The notes beneath the pieces were generated by a model. It saw nothing but the letters and a program-made list of their open reading frames with translations, searched no databases and had not been told where the DNA came from. This document shows, in pieces, positions 33,918 through 41,827 of a stretch of DNA of 64,000 nucleotides; the stretch's first letter is position 1; the number at the start of each line of letters is the position of its first letter. The position numbers and the translations under genes are program-made. The stretch lies in contig CAKVIG010000004.1 of NCBI GenBank assembly GCA_934754515.1, forward strand, positions 62,001 through 126,000, given 5' to 3'. The DNA is from an uncultured Candidatus Melainabacteria bacterium (lineage in GTDB: Bacteria; Cyanobacteriota; Vampirovibrionia; Gastranaerophilales; Gastranaerophilaceae).

Positions 33918-34685
33918 ATGAAATATTCAACAGACGGATTACAGTATCACATTGGTCTAAAAGAAGGTGACGTTGGCGAATACGTTATTTTACCGGGCGA
34001 CCCTAAAAGATGTGAAAAAATTGCAAAATATTTTGATGACGCAAAACTTGTTGCAGACAGGAGAGAATTTACGACTTACACAGGCTACTTAAACGGTGTA
34101 AAAGTCAGCGTAACTTCTACAGGTATTGGCGGCCCTTCTGCTTCTATCGCAATGGAAGAATTAGTAAAAGTCGGTGCGAAATACTTTATTCGTGTCGGCA
34201 CTTGCGGTGGCATGGATTTGGACGTAAAAAGCGGTGATTTGGTAATTGCAACAGGCGCAATCAGAATGGAAGGAACTTCTAAAGAATATGCTCCAATAGA
34301 ATTTCCTGCGGTTGCAAATTACGACATCGTAACAGCACTTATCAATTCTGCAAAAAAATTAGACTTACCTTACCACGTAGGTGTTGTAGAATGTAAAGAC
34401 TCTTTCTACGGACAACACAGCCCAGAATTAATGCCCGTAAATTATGAATTACAAAACAAATGGAATGCTTGGTTGAAACTTGGCTGTTTAGCTTCTGAAA
34501 TGGAATCAGCTGCTTTGTTCATAGTAGCAAGTTATTTGAAAGTAAAAGTCGGTTCAATTTTCTTGGTTGTTGCAAATCAGGAAAGAGAAAAACGCGGTCT
34601 GGAAAATCCTGTTGCGCATGATACAGAATTAGCTATTAAAACAGCGGTTGAAGCAATTAAAAATCTAATTGCTGAAAATAAATAA
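33918..34685 (+). CDS. udp: Uridine phosphorylase
   Basis: It cleaves uridine with phosphate into uracil and ribose-1-phosphate. The 255-residue product shows PGDPKRCEKIA, REFTTYTGYLNG, TSTGIGGPSASIAMEEL, FIRVGTCGGM, EGTSKEYAPIEFPAVA and SEMESAALF (the ribose-binding Glu-Met-Glu). AAAGGAGATTT is a strong RBS. The sequence fits Udp better than purine DeoD because of the EYAPIEFPA stretch, but substrate within the NP-I family can shift. Confidence 0.88.
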   Translation: MKYSTDGLQYHIGLKEGDVGEYVILPGDPKRCEKIAKYFDDAKLVADRREFTTYTGYLNGVKVSVTSTGIGGPSASIAMEELVKVGAKYFIRVGTCGGMDLDVKSGDLVIATGAIRMEGTSKEYAPIEFPAVANYDIVTALINSAKKLDLPYHVGVVECKDSFYGQHSPELMPVNYELQNKWNAWLKLGCLASEMESAALFIVASYLKVKVGSIFLVVANQEREKRGLENPVAHDTELAIKTAVEAIKNLIAENK

Positions 34686-34690
34686 TTTAA

Positions 34691-34722
34691 AGAGGATGAC
34701 TTTTTAGTCATCCTCTTTTTTT
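34691..34722 (+). terminator. Terminator after udp
   Basis: AGAGGATGAC pairs with GTCATCCTCT around a TTTTTA loop, followed by TTTTTTT. It also lies just past the convergent 34724 gene, so it may serve both. Confidence 0.9.
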
Positions 34723-34723
34723 A

Positions 34724-35131
34724 TCACTTCTTTTTACAAACCTTTTTAAAAACATCTTCAAAACTCTCAACGGGTTCTAAGCGGTAACCGCAGTGTTCAG
34801 CAAGAGTTCCACCCATTTTGAATAACTCTTCCTGTGGATATCTTCTGCAAATTCCGGGGCGTTTTTTATGAATTTTACACTTGTGTGTTTCTTTATCCAA
34901 ATTCATGCACTCAAAAACAAGCCCTGTTTCATCTTTATCGATAATTTTAAGATAAGTGTAAAACGGATGCAGTTTTTGCAAACGGTGAAATTCTTCTTCC
35001 GTTTGAATAACCTCTTTATGCTTAACATAAATCTTCTGACAACAGCGACCGCAGGCATTACAAGAGCCGGTGCGATAGTATTTTCTTTTCAAGATATACA
35101 AATAAAAAAACTTTTTTAATTTCTTAAACAT
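34724..35131 (-). CDS. YkgJ-family cysteine-cluster protein
   Basis: The 135-residue product has the family pattern: CNACGRCCQ (CxxCxxCC), C in FECMNLD, KCKIHKKRPGICRRYP and a final Cys in EHCGYR. The cluster is believed to bind zinc or iron-sulfur. A basic N-terminus (MFKKLKKFFYLYILKRKYY) may touch the membrane. It overlaps the upstream TPR gene by 8 nt, so they form one unit. Biological role unknown. Confidence 0.85.
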   Translation of the reverse strand: MFKKLKKFFYLYILKRKYYRTGSCNACGRCCQKIYVKHKEVIQTEEEFHRLQKLHPFYTYLKIIDKDETGLVFECMNLDKETHKCKIHKKRPGICRRYPQEELFKMGGTLAEHCGYRLEPVESFEDVFKKVCKKK

Positions 35132-36305
35132 TCACAACTCTTGATTTTGCAAGTCTGTATTCTGATGAGTTTTCATTGGAAAGAAGCATTGCTTTCGAAT
35201 AATATTTGTTAGAGGTCTTGAAGTCGCCTTCGTTATACAAAGCTTCGCCTTTTTCTAAACAAGTCTTAATTATACGAGTTTCAGGGTTGATAAATGATTT
35301 AATTCTATCAATTTTATCGCCCAACTCACTATGCAATTCATCTTTCAAAATCACACAGTTTTCGTATTCTAAAAGTGCCATGTGATAATTGTTATCATCG
35401 TAATATCTGTCAGCCCACTCTTTGTGACCTTGATAACTCAAATCATCAAACGAAGAATTCAAATCTTTTATAACCTGCAAAGTTCTTAAATATTCTGACT
35501 GATTATGAATTACAAGCGGCAAAAGCCTTCTCATTGTACAATATGCAGCCGTATAATCACCAAGATTTATGAATACAGACGCAAGCTTTTGCAAGACATC
35601 CAAAGACTTGTTATCCAAGCATAGAGCTTGTTTCAAGAAAATCATCGCGTGCATATTGTCATTTTCTTCCAAATACGCCTTACCCAATGCTAAATTTATA
35701 TCAAAACTGACAGGCATATTTTTAACGGCAAAAGTCAAATACTCAATTGCTTCAGAATAGTTTCTGACAGAAATCGCGCGTTGAGCCTTTTGCATAAATT
35801 CTTTACCGATTTCATTACAGCGGTTAATACTGTTTTTGATTGTCGAATACGATTGACCTCGGTCTTTAGCGTATTTGAGGTATTTTTCGTAATAAAAAAC
35901 TGATTGGAATTTCATATTTTTAGAAAAATATGAAGTTGCAAGATTTAAGCAAACCGCTTCATCATCAGGTTTGTAAGCATAAGCCGAAACCCAATTTTCA
36001 ATCGCGTTTTTCAAATCTTCACGTTTGTAGAAAATATTACCCAAATATAAGTAAGAAGGGTTTTTAAAACTTTCTAAGCCGATAGATTTTTTGAAATATT
36101 CTTCTGCGGGCAGTAAGTCGTTGAGTTTGTAGTAACAGCGTCCGATTTCGTAATAAAGTTTAAAAGATGTGCTCATATTAAGCATATCCAAATAAAGCCT
36201 CAATGCGGAAGAATAATCACCTTTAGAATAGTGGTTCTTTGCTGCTTCAAGTCTTTTGTTTTCTAAATCTGAATTGTCGACAATATAATAATCAGACGAT
36301 ACCAT
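35124..36305 (-). CDS. Soluble tetratricopeptide repeat protein
   Basis: The 393-residue product has no signal peptide. TPR-like units run from about residue 15 on (HYSKGDYSSALRLYLDML, IGRCYYKLNDLLPAEEYFKK, LGNIFYKREDLKNAIENWV, ALGKAYLEENDNMHAMIFLK, YYDDNNYHMALLEYENCV). It probably acts as a cytoplasmic adaptor. It lies downstream of an orphan gene (18 nt gap) and is coupled to the cysteine-cluster gene. Confidence 0.85.
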   Translation of the reverse strand: MVSSDYYIVDNSDLENKRLEAAKNHYSKGDYSSALRLYLDMLNMSTSFKLYYEIGRCYYKLNDLLPAEEYFKKSIGLESFKNPSYLYLGNIFYKREDLKNAIENWVSAYAYKPDDEAVCLNLATSYFSKNMKFQSVFYYEKYLKYAKDRGQSYSTIKNSINRCNEIGKEFMQKAQRAISVRNYSEAIEYLTFAVKNMPVSFDINLALGKAYLEENDNMHAMIFLKQALCLDNKSLDVLQKLASVFINLGDYTAAYCTMRRLLPLVIHNQSEYLRTLQVIKDLNSSFDDLSYQGHKEWADRYYDDNNYHMALLEYENCVILKDELHSELGDKIDRIKSFINPETRIIKTCLEKGEALYNEGDFKTSNKYYSKAMLLSNENSSEYRLAKSRVVNV

Positions 36306-36323
36306 AGCTGTATTCTATCACAT

Positions 36324-36674
36324 TTACAGCTCTAAATCACCTAACAATTTAGAATTTGTTACAAGCTCTTTTAACACATCATCTTCAAACGGGTCAACAA
36401 CGCCATCTTTGAATAATTCTTGCATTTTTTCTAAATATGAAATATTGTCTTTATCGCTGGTTGCTATTTTAGTGAACTTATTTATATCAAGATCTCTTTG
36501 GAAAAGTTCCATTGCGTTAGAAGAAATCTCTGTTTTATCAACATAAGGGTTTGAATTATACCCTGCTTTTTGAAGATTGGTTCTTACTGAAGCAAGGTTA
36601 ATGACATTACTCGCATTGTTTAATTGAGAGTTATAAAACAAACCGTTATTATTGTCATTAATATTGTTGAACAT
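36324..36674 (-). CDS. Orphan protein upstream of the TPR gene
   Basis: The 116-residue product has an Asn-rich start (MFNNINDNNNGLFYNSQLNN) and a folded acidic helical C-terminal half (ELFQRDLDINKFTKIATSDK, GVVDPFEDDVLKELVTNSK). A sigma-70 promoter (TTGATA, 17 nt, TATGAT) and a GGGGCAG RBS are visible upstream on the minus strand. First gene of a three-gene unit with the TPR and YkgJ-like proteins. I do not recognise the family. Confidence 0.7.
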   Translation of the reverse strand: MFNNINDNNNGLFYNSQLNNASNVINLASVRTNLQKAGYNSNPYVDKTEISSNAMELFQRDLDINKFTKIATSDKDNISYLEKMQELFKDGVVDPFEDDVLKELVTNSKLLGDLEL

Positions 36675-36885
36675 ACTGCCCCAATCTCCCCAATTATTTT
36701 CTTACATTATCATACATTTTTTTTAATTTGTTATCAACCGTTTGGATGAGATTTAAAAAGATTCCTGCTCTATTTGTAAATAATTGTAACAATATAAATT
36801 AAAACTCTAAAGTTTTTCAAAAAAATGCCGATAGATATAATACAAGACTCAAGAATATACATTTTATCGGAAAGGACAACAGGAT

Positions 36886-37041
36886 ATGTTAAAGAAAATC
36901 ACAGCCCCAAGCAATAATACATTTTCAGGAGTTGAGTTTATTTTGAGGGGGGCAAAAAAGCGAAGAACAATGGCAATCGCTAATGCAGTTACAATTAATG
37001 CAGAGTCAGGAGTCCAAGCAAAACTGCAAGCTGTGAAGTAA
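36886..37041 (+). CDS. Small orphan protein, 51 residues
   Basis: ATG 36886 has AAAGGACAACAGGAT upstream and TATAAT at 36836-36841; a clean terminator follows at 37129. The peptide begins MLKKITAPSNNTFSGVEFIL, has a basic centre (RGAKKRRTMAI) and ends GVQAKLQAVK. Promoter, RBS and terminator around a short frame make it a convincing small gene. No family recognised. Confidence 0.6.
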   Translation: MLKKITAPSNNTFSGVEFILRGAKKRRTMAIANAVTINAESGVQAKLQAVK

Positions 37042-37128
37042 GAAGATAAGAGCATAAGTTTTGCAATGCAAAATTTGCTCATGAAGTTATGAAAAAGGCT
37101 GTCTAATTAAGATGGTTGAGAGTTTTAG

Positions 37129-37158
37129 CCTCCAAAATTTAAGATTTTGGAGGTTTTT
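37129..37158 (+). terminator. Terminator after the 51-residue gene
   Basis: CCTCCAAAAT pairs with ATTTTGGAGG around a TTAAG loop, followed by TTTTT. Confidence 0.85.
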
Positions 37159-37181
37159 GATTTATATGATTTCTAGAAGCG

Positions 37182-37248
37182 CACCTCCCTTGTTAGGGAG
37201 GTCGCAGTTGTGCGAACGCAAGTGAGCTACAAATACGGGTGGGTATTG
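37182..37248. repeat. Repeat family C
   Basis: Same sequence organisation as 32967-33032: CACCTCCCTTGTTAGGGAGG, GTTGTGCGAACG, ending in GGGTGGGTATTG. It starts a 0.5-kb repeat-only region that runs to the flagellin stop. Confidence 0.85.
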
Positions 37249-37271
37249 ATTTATTCTTTAATTTAATAAAG

Positions 37272-37601
37272 CAGTTATTAATAAGCTGGATTCCTCGGTG
37301 CTAATCGCACCTCAGAATGACACCAAGCTGTTCGTCACACGCCAAGTCATTCTGAGCGCGATTAGCGCGAAGGATCCAGCCTTTGAATAACTATTATTAT
37401 TTTTATTATTATTTTACCCTTACGGGAATTCACCTCACCCTAACCCTCTCCTGTAAGGAGAGGGAATGACCAAAACTTGCTTGATTTTTGTTATGTAAAT
37501 ACCCATCCTAACCTTCCCTAACTAGGGAAAGAGGTACCTCCCTTGTTAGGGAGGTCGCAGTTGTGCGAACGGGTGTGAGCTACAAATGCGGGTGGGTATT
37601 G
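37272..37601. repeat. Composite repeat, copy 1
   Basis: In order: CAGTTATTAATAA; a hairpin with 35-37-nt imperfect arms (37285-37321 and 37346-37380, GCTGGATTCCTCGG type); a family-B piece (CACCTCACCCTAACC ... GGAGAGGG); then CCCATCCTAACCTTCCC and a family-C piece. The whole 0.33 kb recurs in the same order and orientation at 49826-50149. Confidence 0.9.
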
Positions 37602-37636
37602 ATTTTGTAAAAAGAATAAAAATTTAATTTAGCCTC

Positions 37637-37700
37637 TCTCTGAACGACTTTAGGTCATTCCCTCTCCGTAGGAGAGGGCTAGGGTGAGGGGTCGTCCCGC
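37637..37700. repeat. Repeat family B, partial
   Basis: GAACGACTTTAGGTCATTCC followed by CCTCTCCGTAGGAGAGGG and CTAGGGTGAGG. It ends about 20 nt from the flagellin stop codon. Confidence 0.8.
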
Positions 37701-37719
37701 GAGGGCAAACAAAATAAAT

Positions 37720-39549
37720 CTATATCAACTGCAACGCAATTGACGGATTTTGATTGGCGGTTGCTAGAAGCGTTGCAGATGCTTGTTGCAAGATTTGATT
37801 GCGGATATATTCGCTCGAAAGTTCGGCAACATCCGCGTCCTTAATTGTTGATTGAGTTGACGTCAAGTTGTTAATATTCACACCGATTGATTCAATCGCA
37901 CTCATAAGGCGGTTTTCTATTGCACCTAGTGAGGTTTGTTGTTCGTTTATGCTTTTTAGAAAATCATCAATAGTTTCCAAAGCATTTGTATTTGACATCG
38001 AAAGCCCATCTAAAGAGAAAATATCTAATTGAGAAATCGAAAAACCTAATTGGTCATTGTCCGTACCATTAATACCGATTTGCAATCCCATGTCTAAGTC
38101 GGGTGCAAGATAGTTTGGCAAAATACCTTGAGCTATCAAGTCTTTTAATTCTTTTTGAGTAACTTTTGTCGCAGTACCGGAAGTAGGAGTACCTGAACCT
38201 ATACCATTCAGATTCCCTGATTTATCAACAAAATAGGAAGTATCAACAGTTAAATTTTCAGCAGAGCCTATTATTCCTCCTTTTATACTGGCATCTATTA
38301 TATTGCTTATTGAATAACAATTCTGTACACTTATATTACTCCCAGTATTAGCAGAACCAATCAGCCCACCTGCTTTTGATGTTGAACTTATTGTAGCAGT
38401 CGCATAACTGTTAGATATCCAAGCCTGATATGAAAGTATACCCGCCAAACCACCAACAGTGTTTCTTCCTGTTACATTGCCTTTAAAAAAACTATTTTGA
38501 ATTTCTATATCGAATACTCCTTGTCCTATTAAACCACCACTTGCTCCCTTAGCATTGTTTACATTGCCAATTAAATAACTATTATTTATATGAACACTGA
38601 ATCCATATCCAACCAAGCCTCCCGTTGCTCCTAATATAGAAGCACCACCACCAGTTATATCAACATTTTCTACACCGATATTTTTTATTACACTTTGACC
38701 CGCATACCCAAATAACCCTTGATAATTCTTTGCTCTATTAATGAACAAATTATCAATTTTATACCCATTGCCATCAAAAGTACTTCGAAAACTATTACTT
38801 TTAGTTCCAATCGGTGTCCAACCACCGTTTTCTCGGTATGCAGATAAGTCGATGTCGTTAGCAAGAACGAATTCGGCATTGCCTGTAACGTTACCGTTAT
38901 TGGTCATTGTTGCGAGTTTTGCAAGTTCTTCTGCGGTGGAAATTGAGTATGTGCCTGAGTCAAGGTTTGTGTTTTCATCTACGCTTGCAAGGGTGGTCAT
39001 CGCGGAGGTGTCACGTTTTTGGACAGCCTCAATAAATCCCGAAGAAGTTGCTCTTGGGGAAGATTGGGTTGATGTAGTCGAAGCAGTGCTTAAAGTTGCT
39101 ATTGCGTTTGTTGCAATATTCGTTGAGGTTCCGCCGTTCAAGAGATTTATTCCATTGTACTGCGTTGTATTTTGGATTCGGAAAAGTTCTTTGACTATTG
39201 CGTTTGCTTCTGAATTTAAAGCGTCTAAAGAAGTTGAGCCATAAGTTCCGTTTTGAGCCTGTGTTGCAAGTGAACGAAGGCGCGAAGCCAAATCTGACAT
39301 TTGAGAAAGAGAGCTTGAAGCTGTTTGAACCATATCTAAGCCCATCATTGCGTTTTCTTCTGCTATAGTGTATGCGCCGAGTTTTGTGGTGAGCGATGTC
39401 GAAATAGAATAATTTGCAGCATTATCTTTGGCATGATTGAGTTTGAAGCCCGTTGTCATGCGCTCGATTGCGTTATTAAGTCCATTGGTCGAGGTTTTGA
39501 GGTTCGATTGGACGATGAGAGATGAGAGGTTTGTGTTGATGGTTAGCAT
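37720..39549 (-). CDS. Flagellin with GLUG adhesin-type insertion
   Basis: The 609-residue product has conserved flagellin ends. The N-terminal D0/D1 is MLTINTNLSSLIVQSNLKTS ... MTTGFKLNHAKDNAANYSIS ... NTTQYNGINLLNG (to about 139). The C-terminal D1/D0 is from about 515 (INNLTSTQSTIKDADVAELS ... ILQQASATLLATANQNP). Between them is a large insert: FVLANDIDLSAYRENGGWTP and TFDGNGYKIDNLFINRA, then about six GLUG-like repeats (GLFGYAG, GGLVGYG, GGLIGQG, GGLAGIL, GGLIGSA, GGIIGSA). That is a beta-solenoid pattern seen in adhesins. ATG 39549 follows TTGGAGG; an upstream frame through repeats is rejected. Confidence 0.92.
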   Translation of the reverse strand: MLTINTNLSSLIVQSNLKTSTNGLNNAIERMTTGFKLNHAKDNAANYSISTSLTTKLGAYTIAEENAMMGLDMVQTASSSLSQMSDLASRLRSLATQAQNGTYGSTSLDALNSEANAIVKELFRIQNTTQYNGINLLNGGTSTNIATNAIATLSTASTTSTQSSPRATSSGFIEAVQKRDTSAMTTLASVDENTNLDSGTYSISTAEELAKLATMTNNGNVTGNAEFVLANDIDLSAYRENGGWTPIGTKSNSFRSTFDGNGYKIDNLFINRAKNYQGLFGYAGQSVIKNIGVENVDITGGGASILGATGGLVGYGFSVHINNSYLIGNVNNAKGASGGLIGQGVFDIEIQNSFFKGNVTGRNTVGGLAGILSYQAWISNSYATATISSTSKAGGLIGSANTGSNISVQNCYSISNIIDASIKGGIIGSAENLTVDTSYFVDKSGNLNGIGSGTPTSGTATKVTQKELKDLIAQGILPNYLAPDLDMGLQIGINGTDNDQLGFSISQLDIFSLDGLSMSNTNALETIDDFLKSINEQQTSLGAIENRLMSAIESIGVNINNLTSTQSTIKDADVAELSSEYIRNQILQQASATLLATANQNPSIALQLI

Positions 39550-39569
39550 GAGAACCTCCAAGAGAGAGC

Positions 39570-39990
39570 TAATAACACCCTCTCCCCTGCCCCTCCCCCG
39601 AGGGAGGGTGTGAGATTTGTTTGGAGAATGTTTGCCCTTACGGGTAAACACCTCACCCTTTCCCTCTCTGTCACTAGCGTGACATCTCTCCCACTAAATG
39701 GATGCTGCGGGAGAGAACAAAGTTTTAATAATAATCTATACCTCTCCTGCAAGGAGAGGGAATGACCAAGATTTGCTTGGGTAACGTCACCCTCACCCCT
39801 TGAGGGAGAGGGTAGAAAATCAAGTTGAGATTCACAGTGTGAAGCGAAGCTTAGATTTTCGGGTGTGGGGTCAATTGGATTTTTGGTTAAAGATTGCGTT
39901 AAGCAAGAAGAAGGATTGAACCCTCTCCCTAACCCTCTCCCTCGGAGAGGGAATAACCAAGACGCGTTTGTTTGGTTAACAGATATGCTT
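39570..39990. repeat. Cluster of degenerate A/B-type repeats upstream of flagellin
   Basis: Several pieces such as ACACCCTCTCCCC, CACCTCACCCTTTCCC, CTCTCCTGCAAGGAGAGGG, CCCTTGAGGGAGAGGG and CTCCCTCGGAGAGGG follow each other. This separates the flagellin start from its likely promoter by about 0.5 kb of GC-rich DNA and would make a long structured leader. Confidence 0.7.
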
Positions 39991-40021
39991 AAATCATTGG
40001 CAGAGCAGGCCTTTAGACTTA

Positions 40022-40030
40022 CCCCCCCCC
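40022..40030. repeat. Nine-base C homopolymer
   Basis: Nine C on the plus strand (G on the flagellin strand) in an AT-rich genome, between the sigma-28-like promoter and the flagellin repeats. Tracts like this are classic slipped-strand sites. Confidence 0.7.
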
Positions 40031-40083
40031 GAAACAGTTAATTTCAGAGAGTTTGAGCAAGTGATAAGTATTTTTCATCACAC

Positions 40084-40110
40084 TTCTCGGCTGTCTGCTT
40101 CTCATTTTTG
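40084..40110 (-). promoter_or_regulatory. Sigma-28-like promoter of flagellin
   Basis: On the minus strand CAAA (40110-40107), a 15-nt spacer and GCCGAGAA (40091-40084) match the FliA consensus TAAA-N15-GCCGATAA at 10 of 12 positions. It is about 535 nt upstream of the flagellin ATG with no other gene between. Confidence 0.6.
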
Positions 40111-40287
40111 ACACATATCCCTATGTTAGTCTTTCTATTATACTATCTTTAATTATACAATTCCACATTATTAAGATGTAGTAACATTTCATGAAGTGGA
40201 TTGTTACAATTGTTTACAGTTGCGGGTTTTGTTGGGTGAGGAACGTTGACTGTGCAAGATTTTGCATATCGCAATGCGGGCTGTTTG

Positions 40288-40493
40288 TCACCCCCTCACC
40301 CTAACCCTCTCCCTAGGAGAGGGAATGACCTAAAGTCGTTCAATTAGCACATGCCACACCCTCCCTCGGGGGAGGGTGTTATTAACTAAAAAAACAAAAC
40401 CCACCCGCATTTGTAGCTCACTCCCGTTCGCACAACTGCGACCTCCCTAACAAGGGAGGTTAGCTGCTTCCCTTGTCAGGGAAGCAGCTTTTT
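40288..40493. repeat. Repeats B, A and C in tandem, ending in a strong hairpin
   Basis: Family-B piece (CTCCCTAGGAGAGGG, CTAAAGTCGTTCAATTA), family-A piece (CACCCTCCCTCGGGGGAGGG), inverted family-C piece, then AGCTGCTTCCCT paired with AGGGAAGCAGCT and a short T run (40462-40493). No plus-strand gene precedes it, so this hairpin is probably part of a repeat rather than a gene terminator. Confidence 0.7.
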
Positions 40494-40534
40494 GGTAGGG
40501 CGTAAGCCCGTAAGAGCAAGTTAAAATCAATTAA

Positions 40535-40918
40535 TTACGCCAAATAGTCTAAAATAGCTCCGCCGATTTCTTCATTAGGATCAAACGGACAATCTTTAGG
40601 CGGATTTATAGAATTCCTGATAAGCATCGCACACAGAGGTCCAAACGCATCAGGAACTTTTATCTTACGATAAATTCCTGCTAAATAAGTTTGTATATTC
40701 GGAGAATTCGTATCATTGTATTTTGACAAAGTAGGATAAAGTTCAACAACATCTTTATTGCCTTCATCTAACATTAAATTTAGCATATATAAATTTTCCA
40801 AAACCTCATCTTCCGATTTTGGATTCTCTAAAGAAGATTTTATTTGTGCCATACTTTTACTGTCCTTGATATCAAAAGTACAGTAATTTCTATATTGATT
40901 CGGATACGATACACTCAT
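40535..40918 (-). CDS. Orphan third gene of the sigma factor/prepilin peptidase operon
   Basis: The 127-residue product is helical without signal peptide: MAQIKSSLENPKSEDEVLEN, LYMLNLMLDEGNKDVVELYP, QTYLAGIYRKIKVPDAFGPL, then CPFDPNEEIGGAILDYLA. The short paired helices recall HEAT/armadillo-type repeats. It starts 2 nt after the pilD stop, so it is co-translated. A role in pilus or motility control is inferred from position only. Confidence 0.75.
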   Translation of the reverse strand: MSVSYPNQYRNYCTFDIKDSKSMAQIKSSLENPKSEDEVLENLYMLNLMLDEGNKDVVELYPTLSKYNDTNSPNIQTYLAGIYRKIKVPDAFGPLCAMLIRNSINPPKDCPFDPNEEIGGAILDYLA

Positions 40919-40920
40919 AA

Positions 40921-41826
40921 CTAAAAGTTTACACTAAAAAATATATAATATAAAGCACCCGCTGCAAGTGCCGGAACATAAGGCAAATAATTACGATTTT
41001 CTTCATGTTTTATATTTTTCATTATAGAAATCGCAAGCATTGCACCTACAATAACTAACGCTGCTAACGTCCAGTAATTCTGCCACAATAACTTAAAAAT
41101 CATTACCGCAAGAACAAAAAGAATTGATAAAACACAAGTTTTTTTATTATTAATTTTATATTGATTATATAAAAACATTGGTATAATAAAAATCATAGAA
41201 GCAACTAAAGCATACAAAAGTACAAACAAAATATCTTTTCCAACAATAGCACCAATAGCTGCCGCAACATACGTATCAGCCTCGCCCATAGCTCTTGTTC
41301 CCGCAAAAATATAACCGCTTCTTGCAATCAATTCCAAAACAAAAGCACCAACCGCCAAACCAATCATGGAAGCAATCAGACCTGAAACGCCAAATTGAAT
41401 AAAATTATATAAAATTCCTACAACTCCCATTGCAATTGCAATATTACAGTCAACGAGTTTGGCTTTAATATCTGTTGCAGTCATTACAATAAAACATGAA
41501 AGCCAAAATAGAACAAAAATCGTTTTTATATCAATTCCAAATTTTACAAAAGTAACACCAAACAAAAGCATAGTCAGCAATTCAACTATCGGATATTGAA
41601 CACTGATTTTTTCTTTACAAAAATAACATTTTCCGCCAAGTAATATATATGATAAGACAGGTATATTATGCCAAAAATATAGTTTATGATTACATTTAGG
41701 GCATTTTGAAGCAGGAAATACAATACTTTCATTGCTTAAGGAACGCAAAATTACAACATTAAAAAAACTGCCCAAGCATAAACCGATTACACAAATCCAA
41801 AATAACAAATAATGAAACAAATCCAT
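40921..41826 (-). CDS. pilD: Prepilin peptidase (type 4 prepilin leader peptidase)
   Basis: This membrane aspartyl protease cleaves and methylates type IV prepilins and pseudopilins. The 301-residue product has the N-terminal methylase part with four cysteines (CPKCNHKL ... CYFCKEK) and about eight membrane segments. The catalytic aspartates are in TATDIKAKLVD and MGEADTYVAAAIG (the second a variant of the GxGD motif). ATG 41826 follows GAGG and lies 1 nt after the sigma factor stop. Substrates here would include the pilin-like proteins at 53173 and 62581. Confidence 0.92.
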   Translation of the reverse strand: MDLFHYLLFWICVIGLCLGSFFNVVILRSLSNESIVFPASKCPKCNHKLYFWHNIPVLSYILLGGKCYFCKEKISVQYPIVELLTMLLFGVTFVKFGIDIKTIFVLFWLSCFIVMTATDIKAKLVDCNIAIAMGVVGILYNFIQFGVSGLIASMIGLAVGAFVLELIARSGYIFAGTRAMGEADTYVAAAIGAIVGKDILFVLLYALVASMIFIIPMFLYNQYKINNKKTCVLSILFVLAVMIFKLLWQNYWTLAALVIVGAMLAISIMKNIKHEENRNYLPYVPALAAGALYYIFFSVNF

Positions 41827-41827
41827 T

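Noticed and set aside
36675..36885. tRNA or riboswitch in intergenic regions
   Set aside because: I looked for cloverleaf ends and known aptamer cores here and in other spacers and saw none.
37182..37700. CRISPR array
   Set aside because: The repeats are of several unrelated types with no regular spacers and no cas genes.
39550..39651. N-terminal extension of flagellin by 34 residues
   Set aside because: The extension is translated palindromic repeat; ATG 39549 has a strong RBS and matches the conserved flagellin start.
40462..40493. Terminator of a plus-strand gene
   Set aside because: There is no plus-strand gene upstream; the hairpin belongs to the repeat cluster.
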